DNA of 36,760 bases. Source: Salinarimonas rosea DSM 21201 (GTDB taxonomy: Bacteria; Pseudomonadota; Alphaproteobacteria; Rhizobiales; Beijerinckiaceae). The stretch covers positions 1 to 36,760 of the forward strand of contig NZ_AUBC01000033.1 of assembly GCF_000429045.1 (NCBI RefSeq), in the 5' to 3' direction. Below are positions 1 through 7,600 of the stretch, in pieces. Below the pieces are notes generated by a model. It had not been told where the DNA came from, did not search any database, and saw only the letters and a list, made by a program, of their open reading frames with translations. Each line of letters opens with the position of its first letter. Position 1 is the first letter of the stretch. A program made the position numbers and the translations under genes.

Positions 1-1543
1 CGATCGCCCCCGTCGCGTCGCGCCGGGCGACGGCCGCGCGCCGGTGCGTCATGCGCCGGCGCCCGCGCTCGAGCGTCGCCGCCACGTCGTCGAGGTCGAG
101 GCTCGGGTCGGTCGCGAGCGCCGCCTCCAGGTCGGCGCAGGCGCGCGCCAGCGCCGCCTCGCTCCCGGCGGAGACGACGAGGAGCTGCTCGGACACCGGC
201 GAGGGGGCGCGCGCCGGGACCGGCGGCGCCTCCTCTAGGATGGCGTGGGCGTTGGTGCCGCCGACGCCGTAGACGTTCACCGCCGCCACCCGCGGCCCCT
301 CGATCGCCGGCCAGTCCTCCAGCGTCGTCGCCACGCGGAAGGGTGTGCGGGCGAAGTCGATCTGCGGGTTGGGCGTCTCGTAGTTCAGGCTCGGCGGCAC
401 CTTGCCGTGCCGGAGCGCCGCCACCGTCTTGAGCAGCGCGCCCATGCCCGCGGTGACGTTCATGTGCCCGATGTTGCTCTTCACCGAGCCGATCGGGATC
501 GTGCCCGGGCCGGCGGCGCCGGGGCCGTAGACGCGGTCGAGCGCGGCGATCTCGATCGGGTCGCCGAGCGGCGTCGCCGAGCCGTTCGCCTCGATCATGC
601 CGATGCGCGCCGGCTCCACGCCCGACAGCCGCAGCGCCTGGGCGCCTGCCTCGGCCATCCCCTCGGCGCTCGGCATCCGGAAGCCGCCCTTGCGCCGGCC
701 GTCGTTGTTCACCGCGGTCGCGCGGATCACCGCATGCACCCGGTCGCCGTCGCGCAGCGCGTCCGAGAGCCGCTTGAGGACGACCACCGCCACGCCCGAC
801 GAGTAGACCGTGCCGCGCCCCTTGGCGTCGAAGGAGCGCACGTGCCCGTCGTCGGAGACGATGCTGCCCTCCTCGTAGAGATAGCCCTTCACCTGCGGCG
901 CGTAGACCGTCGCCGCACCCGCGAGCGCGAGGTCGGTCTCCCCCGAGAGCAGGCTCTCGCAGGCGTAGTGGACCGCCACGAGCGCCGTCGAGCAGGCCGT
1001 CTGCACCGTCACGCTGGGACCTTCCAGGCCGAGCAGATACGAGGTCTGCGTCGTCAGGAAGTCCTTGTCCGTCATGATCAGGAACTCGATCTGATGGAAG
1101 CGGCGGGTCAGCGCGCGGTCGGCGTGGCGCAGGTTGTTCAGCAGGTAGGTGTTGATCGCGCAGCCGCCGAACAGGCCGATCGGGCCGCCGAAGCGCTCGG
1201 GGTCGACGCCCGCGTCGTCGAGCGCCGCCCAGCACTTCTGGATGAAGAGGCGGTGCTGCGGGTCCATCACGGTCGCGCGGTCGGCGCTCATACCGAAGAG
1301 CGCGGCGTCGAAGTACTCGGCGTCCTCGATCACGCCCTTGGCGCGCACGTAGTTCGGCTCGGCGAGTCGCGCGGGCTTCACGCCGGCTCGACGCATCTCC
1401 TCCTCGCTGAAGAAGCGGACCGCCTCCTGCCCGTCGCGGAGCATCTCCCAATAGCGGGTCAGGTCGGTGGCACCGGGGAAGCTCAAGGCCGTACCGACGA
1501 TAGCGATCGGATCAACCTCGACGGGCGTCTCGTCGCGCTGCAT
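1..1543 (-). CDS. Type I polyketide synthase, N-terminal ketosynthase (partial)
   Basis: I translated this frame from the ATG at 1543 to the window edge: 514 codons with no stop, so the C-terminus is missing. It begins almost directly with a beta-ketoacyl synthase domain (DPIAIVGTALSFPGA near residue 12), has the active-site Cys184 in VQTACSTALVAVH, and His360 in KSNIGHMN. The first catalytic His, normally in EAHGTGT, is Asn320 in EANGSATPLGDPIE. After the domain end (GVGGTNAHAILEEAP) comes the usual post-KS linker that precedes an acyltransferase; whether one follows is outside the window. The start has a GGGGGAGG ribosome-binding site 3 nt upstream. It diverges from the NRPS over 96 bp, so the two are probably co-regulated, and the KS would accept the thiazoline-terminated chain from the NRPS. 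The family is certain. Whether the KS condenses or only passes the chain on is open. Confidence 0.93.
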   Translation of the reverse strand, partial: MQRDETPVEVDPIAIVGTALSFPGATDLTRYWEMLRDGQEAVRFFSEEEMRRAGVKPARLAEPNYVRAKGVIEDAEYFDAALFGMSADRATVMDPQHRLFIQKCWAALDDAGVDPERFGGPIGLFGGCAINTYLLNNLRHADRALTRRFHQIEFLIMTDKDFLTTQTSYLLGLEGPSVTVQTACSTALVAVHYACESLLSGETDLALAGAATVYAPQVKGYLYEEGSIVSDDGHVRSFDAKGRGTVYSSGVAVVVLKRLSDALRDGDRVHAVIRATAVNNDGRRKGGFRMPSAEGMAEAGAQALRLSGVEPARIGMIEANGSATPLGDPIEIAALDRVYGPGAAGPGTIPIGSVKSNIGHMNVTAGMGALLKTVAALRHGKVPPSLNYETPNPQIDFARTPFRVATTLEDWPAIEGPRVAAVNVYGVGGTNAHAILEEAPPVPARAPSPVSEQLLVVSAGSEAALARACADLEAALATDPSLDLDDVAATLERGRRRMTHRRAAVARRDATGAI

Positions 1544-1569
1544 GTACCTCCCCCGATGGTGAAGACGGC

Positions 1570-1582
1570 TTTACGCAGTAAA
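1570..1582. promoter_or_regulatory. Palindrome in the divergent PKS/NRPS promoter
   Basis: The 96-bp gap between the two biosynthetic genes holds TTTAC-GCA-GTAAA, a perfect 5-bp inverted repeat with a 3-bp spacer in an otherwise GC-rich sequence. It sits 27 bp from the PKS start and 57 bp from the NRPS start. Its position and symmetry suit an operator for a dimeric regulator. The regulator is not in the window and the role is inferred. Confidence 0.4.
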
Positions 1583-1639
1583 CCGGATGTCGTAGACGAG
1601 CTATATCAACTCCGCTGCTGGTGGCAAGGAGAAAGCGCG

Positions 1640-4600
1640 ATGCGGCACTCGATCCTCGATGCCCTTTCGGATCACGCATTGCGCCGGCCGCACGGTCGGG
1701 CCTGGGCCTTCCTCGACGCGGACCTCGGAATCCGCGAGGCGGCGACTTATTCGCAGTTGCGTCATGCCGCGTCGCTCTGGGCGGGCCTCGTCGGGTCGCG
1801 GGCGCGACCGGGAGACCGGGCCGTGCTCGCCTTCGAGCCCGGCCTCGCCTTCGCCGAGGCGTTTCTCGGAACGCTCGCGGCGGGCGTGGTCGCGGTGCCC
1901 GCGAGGCCCCCCACGCGCCGGGGCGCGGAGCGCTTCCGCGCCATCGTGGCGGATTGCGAGCCGGCCCTCGTCCTCGCCTCGCCGAGCCTTTCGGGCGCGC
2001 TGGCGGAGGCGCTCGGCGGCGCCGTGCCGGTCCTCGACGAGCGGGCGCTCGGCGCGCCGGCGGCGGCCCCGGCGACGCCCGCGGCCGGTGCGCTCGCCTT
2101 CCTGCAATACACGTCCGGGTCGACGGCGACGCCCCGCGGCGTCATGGTCACCCACGGGGCGATCGCCGCCAACGAGGAGGCGATCCGGGCCTGCTTCGGC
2201 CACGATGCGGACAGCCGCATCCTGGGGTGGCTTCCCGTCTACCACGACATGGGCCTGATCGGGACGCTGCTGCAGCCACTTTGGGTTGGAGCGGCCGGGC
2301 ACCTGATGAGCCCCGCGCACTTCCTGCGCGAGCCGCTCTCCTGGCTGCGGGCGATCGACCGCTACCGGATCACGACCAGTGGTGGCCCGAACTTCGCCTA
2401 CGACCTGTGTGCGGACGCGCCCGGCGCGATCGTCGGGCTCGACCTCTCGACCTGGCGCGTCGCCTTCAACGGGGCGGAGCCCGTGCGGGCGGCGACGCTC
2501 GCGCGCTTCGCCGAGCGGTTCGCCCCGACCGGCTTCGACCCGGCCGCCTTCCTGCCCTGCTACGGGCTCGCCGAGGCGACGCTGTTCGTGACCGGCAAGC
2601 CCGCCGCGGACGCGCCCGTCGAGCGGCGCGTCCTGGAGGAGGGCGAAGCACCGCGGCGGATCGCGGCGGCGGATGGCGGGGAAGGCGCCGAGGCGGTCTC
2701 CTCGGGCCGCGTCTTCCCGGGTACCCGCGTCGCGATCGTGGATCCCGGGACGCGCGCACCCCGGCCCGACGGCGTCGAGGGCGAGATCTGGGTGCGCGGC
2801 GAGAGCGTCGCCTCCGGCTACTGGCGCCGGCCCGACGAGAGCACCGCGAGCTTCGGCGCGACCCTCGAGGGCGATGGCGGTGGCGAGGGCGGCTGGCTGC
2901 GCACCGGCGACCTCGGCATCCGCGACGCGGGCGAGCTCGTCGTGACGGGGCGGATCAAGGACCTGATCATCCTGCGCGGGCGCAACGTGCATCCCCAGGA
3001 CATCGAGGCCGCCGCGGTCGCCGCGCACGCGGCGGTGCGCACCGCCGGCGCCGCCGCCTTCGCCGCCGGAGAGGCGGGCGCGGCGGCGATCGCCGTCGAG
3101 GTCGCCCGCGAGGCGCGCGCGAAGGCGGCGGACGTCGCCCGCGCCGTCGCCGCGGAGGTGGCGCGGGCCTGCGACGTCGCGCTCGAGGCCGTCCACGTCC
3201 TGCGCCCGGGCGCGCTCCCCAAGACCACGAGCGGCAAGGTGCAGAGGAGCCTCACCCGGCGGCTCCTGGAGCGCGGCGCGCTCGAGGCTCTGCACGTCTG
3301 GCGGCGCGGCGCCGAGGGTTCCGCGCCGGAGGCGACGTCGGATGCGCCCGAGGCCCCCCTGTCCCTGCGCGCCCGCCTGGCGCGGGCCGCCCGGCTGCCG
3401 GAGGCGGAGATCGCCGAGGATGCGCCGCTCGCGGCGCTCGGCGTCGATTCGCTCGCGCTCGCCGAGCTGTGCCACGCGCTCGCGCGCGACCCCGGTGTGA
3501 GGATCGCGCCCGCGGAGCTCGCCGAGCTCACCCCGGCCCGGCTCGCCGCCCGCCTCGCGGAGGCGGCCCCGCGCAGGACGTCGGTGGAGGAGCCGAGCGC
3601 CGCACCGCCGCCCGTGTGGCTCGCGCCCACGCCCGGGCAGCGCCGCTTCCTCGTCCTCGACGCGCTGGGCGAGGGCCGTGACGACCAGGGCGTCGCCGCC
3701 ACGCTGACGCTCGACGGCCCCCTCGACGCCGCCCGGCTCGCCCGCGCCGTCGGGGCCGCGGCGGCGCGCCATCCGATGCTGCGTCTCGCCTTCGCGGAGG
3801 TGGGGCCCGCCGCCGGCGGCGGGCCGGAGGCGCGGCTGCGGCCGGACGCCGGCGTCGGGCTCGAGGATCTCGGATCGGCCACGGACGAGGCGGCGGCCCG
3901 CGCGCTCTGGCGCGAGCGGGCGCGCGCGCCGTTCGATCGGGCGAGCGGTCCGCTGGCCCGGGCCGGCCTCGTCGCGCTCGGGCCGGAGCGCGCGCTCCTC
4001 GGGCTCGCGGCGGATCACATCGTCTGCGACGGCTGGTCGATGCGGGTGCTCGCCCGCGAGATCCTCGCGCTCTACGCCGCCGACGGCCCGGCGGCCCTGC
4101 CGCCGCCCGGCGATCCCTTCGCCGCACTGCGGCCGGACGCCGACGCCGAGCGCGCGGCGCTGGCCCGCGCGACCGACCGTCTCGCGGGCGCGCCGACGCT
4201 CCTCGCGCTCCCCGCCGACGGCGCCCGCGGTGGGGCCGCGCAGGCGCTCGAGATCGACGTCGACCCCGCCCTCGTCGCGGATCTGCGGCGCATGGCCGGG
4301 CGGCTGCGGGTCTCGCCGGCCGCGCTCTGGCTCGCGGCCTTCGGCATCGTCCTCGCCCGCGTCGCGGACGTGGACGACCTCCTCGTCGGGACGCCCGTCG
4401 CCCGGCGCGACGCGCCGGGCGCGGATGCCCATGTCGGGCTCTTCCTCGACCTCCTGCCGGTACGCCTGCGGCTGCCGCAGGGCTCCGACCTCGAGGGGGC
4501 GGCCCGCGCGGTCGCCGCCGCGCTGGCGGACGCGCGCACCGACGAGGCCGCCTCCCTCGACGCGCTCGTGGACGCGCTGGCGCCCGGGCGCGCGCCGGGG

Positions 4601-7600
4601 GCGCGGCCTCTGTTCCAGGTCCTGTTCAATCATCTGCCGGACGCCCGTCCCGGGGGCGCCGCCGGACCGCTGCGCTGGCGGCTGGAGCCGATGCTCGACA
4701 TCGGCGCGAAGTTCGACCTCACCCTCTACGTCGCCGAGGCGCCGGCGCGCACGAGCCTCGTCATGAGCTTCGACGCGGGGCTCATGAGGCGCGCGCGCGT
4801 CGAGACGCTGGCCGCGCAGGTGCTGGGCGTCGCCGCGCGCCTCGTGCGCACGCCCGACGCCCCCTGGCGTACGACGCCGCTGCGCGAGCCCGTTCCCGCG
4901 GCCGAGGCGCGCCCGGCGACGGACCACGGCTACCCCTGGAGCGGCCCGCTCCAGGACCGCGTCGCCGCCTTCGCCGCCGGGCCGGGCGCGGATCGCCCGG
5001 CGCTCGTCGACGCACGGGGCCTCGCGCTCCGCTACGGCGCCCTCGTGCGACGGGCGGACGCCTTCGCCGCGCGGCTCGCCGCGGCGGGCCTGCGTCCCGG
5101 CGAGACGGTGGCGATCCTCGCGGAGCGCGACGCCGCCCTGCCGTTCGCGATCCTCGCGACGCTGCGCGCCGGCGGCGTCTTCGGCGTGCTCGACGCCGCC
5201 TATCCGGATGCGCGGCTCGCGCGCATGCTCGACGTCGCGCGCCCGCGGCTTCTCCTCGCCGCCGGTATCGATCCGGCACGCGCGGCGGAGATCGGGGGCG
5301 GCGCGGACCTCCTCGTCGTGCCGGATCCGTTCGAGGCGCCCGACGACGCCCTCGGCTTCGCGCCCGCGACGGTCGGCCCCGACGATCCCGCCTGCCTCAC
5401 CTTCACCTCCGGCACGAGCGGCACGCCGCTCGGCGTCGTCGGCCGCCACGGCGGGCTCGTCGCCTTCATGCCCTGGCAGGAGGAAGCCTTCGGCCTCTCG
5501 CGCGACGACCGGGTGAGCCTGCTCTCGGGCCTCTCGCACGACCCGCTCCAGCGCGACGTCGCGACCGCCTGGTGGGCCGGCGGCACGCTCTGCATCGCCC
5601 CGCGCGAGGCGCTCGCCCAGGCGGGCGTCGCGCGGCGCTGGCTGGCGGAGGCCGGCGTCACCATCGCGAACCTCACGCCCTCCGTCGCCCGGCTCGTGAC
5701 GGCAGGCGAGAACGAGGAGAGCGGCACGCCCCTCGCGCGCCTGCGCCTCGCCTTCCTCGTCGGCGAGGCGCTTCGTGCCGCCGACGTCGCCCGGCTGCGG
5801 CGGCTCGCGCCGGGATGCGAGGTCGTCGGCCTCTACGGCGCGACGGAGACCGCCCGCGTCCTCCTCCATCGGCGCATCCCGCCGGGCGTGCCGGTCGCCG
5901 ACCCGATCCCCCTGGGCGATCCGCCTCCGCACGCCGACGTCCTCCTCGTCGGCCCCGACGGCGCGCCCGTCGACGTCGGCGAGCCCGGCGAGATCGTGCT
6001 GCGCTCGCGCGCGATCGCGCTGGGCTACGCCGGGGCAGCCGAAACCGGTGCCGACGCCGCGGCCCGTGCGCGGTTCGGCACGGACGAGAGCGGCGTGCCG
6101 CTCTACCGCACCGGCGACATCGCGCGGCGGACGCCCGACGGCGCGCTCGTGCTCTCCGGGCGGCGCGACCGTCAGGTGAAGATCCGCGGCGTGCGCATCG
6201 AGCTCGGCGAGATCGAGGCCGCCGCCGAGGCGCTCGGCGCCGGGCCGGCGCACGCGCGGGTGCTCGCGGGGGCCCAGCGGCTCGTCCTGTACGTCGCCGC
6301 CGCGACCCCGCTGGAGCCGGAGCGTCTGCGTCGCGACCTCGCCGCGCGCCTCCCCGCCGCCGCCGTCCCGGACGCCGTCGTCCTCCTCGACGCGCTGCCG
6401 CGCACGCCCAACGGCAAGATCGACGAGGCGGCGCTGCCGCTGCCCGGCGCCCGCACGGGCACGCCTCCGCGCCCCGGCGCGGAGGCGCGCCTCGCGGAGA
6501 TCTGGCGGCGCGTGCTCGGCGTCGAGACGGTCCATCGCGAGGACGGGTTCGTCGCGCTCGGCGGCCACTCCCTGCGCGCGGTCGAGGCCCAGGCCGAGAT
6601 CGGCCGCGCCTTCGGCCGCAGCCCCCGCCTGCCGGAGCTGATGGACGGCGGGACGCTGGCCGAGATGGCCGCGGGTCTGTCCGGGCCGTTCGCCGGGGCC
6701 GCCGACACGCGGGCGGACGAGACGCCCCCTGCCGTCGTCGCGCACCCGGAGGCGCGTCACGAGCCCTTCCCCCTCAACGACATCCAGCGCGCCTACTGGA
6801 TCGGCCGGCGGCCCGGCATGGGCCATGTCGGCGTCGGCGCGCAGTCGGCCTACGCCTTCGCCTGCCCGCACGTCGACGTGGCGCGCCTCGAGGCGGCCTG
6901 GACGACGCTCGTGCGCCGGCACGACATGCTGCGCGCCGTGGTCGACGAGGACGGCACGCAGCGCGTGCTGCCGGAGGTGCCGCCGGTCGCGATCCCCGTC
7001 CACGGCGTCGGCGCGGACGCGGAGGGTCTCGCGACCGTCCGCGCCGTGCTGCGCGAGCGCCTCGAGACGCGGACGTTCGACGCGTCGCGCTGGCCGCTCT
7101 TCGAGCTCGCGGTGAGCGGGCAGGAGGGCGACGCGCAGCTCCACGTCGCCTTCGACTTCCTCGTCGCCGACGCCTGGTCCTTCGGCATCCTCGCCCGCGA
7201 GCTCGCCGCGCTCTACGCCGATCCGGACGCCGCGCTGCCGGATCTCGCCATCGGCTTTCGCGACTACGTGCTCGCCGAGCGCGCCGCCGCCCCGGGCGCG
7301 GAGCGGCGACGGGCCGAGGCGTTCTGGCGTACGCGCATCCCCGACCTGCCGCCGGCGCCGCAGCTTCCCCTCGCCCGCGCACCCGAGACGCTGGAGCGCC
7401 CGCGCTTCCGCCGACACGTGCGCCGCATCGACGTCGCCCGCCGCGAGCGGCTGCGCGAAGGGGCGGCGGCGCGCGGCATCACCGAATCGGCCCTCGTGCT
7501 CGCCGCCTACGCCGAGACCCTGGCGCTGTGGGCGACCGCGCCGGCCTTCACGGTGAACCTCACCGTCTTCGACCGGCGCCCCTGGCACCCGGACGTCGAG

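Noticed and set aside
245-1639. N-terminal extension of the NRPS frame by 465 codons
   Set aside because: It is antisense to the ketosynthase, has no recognisable domain, and the ATG at 1640 has its own ribosome-binding site.
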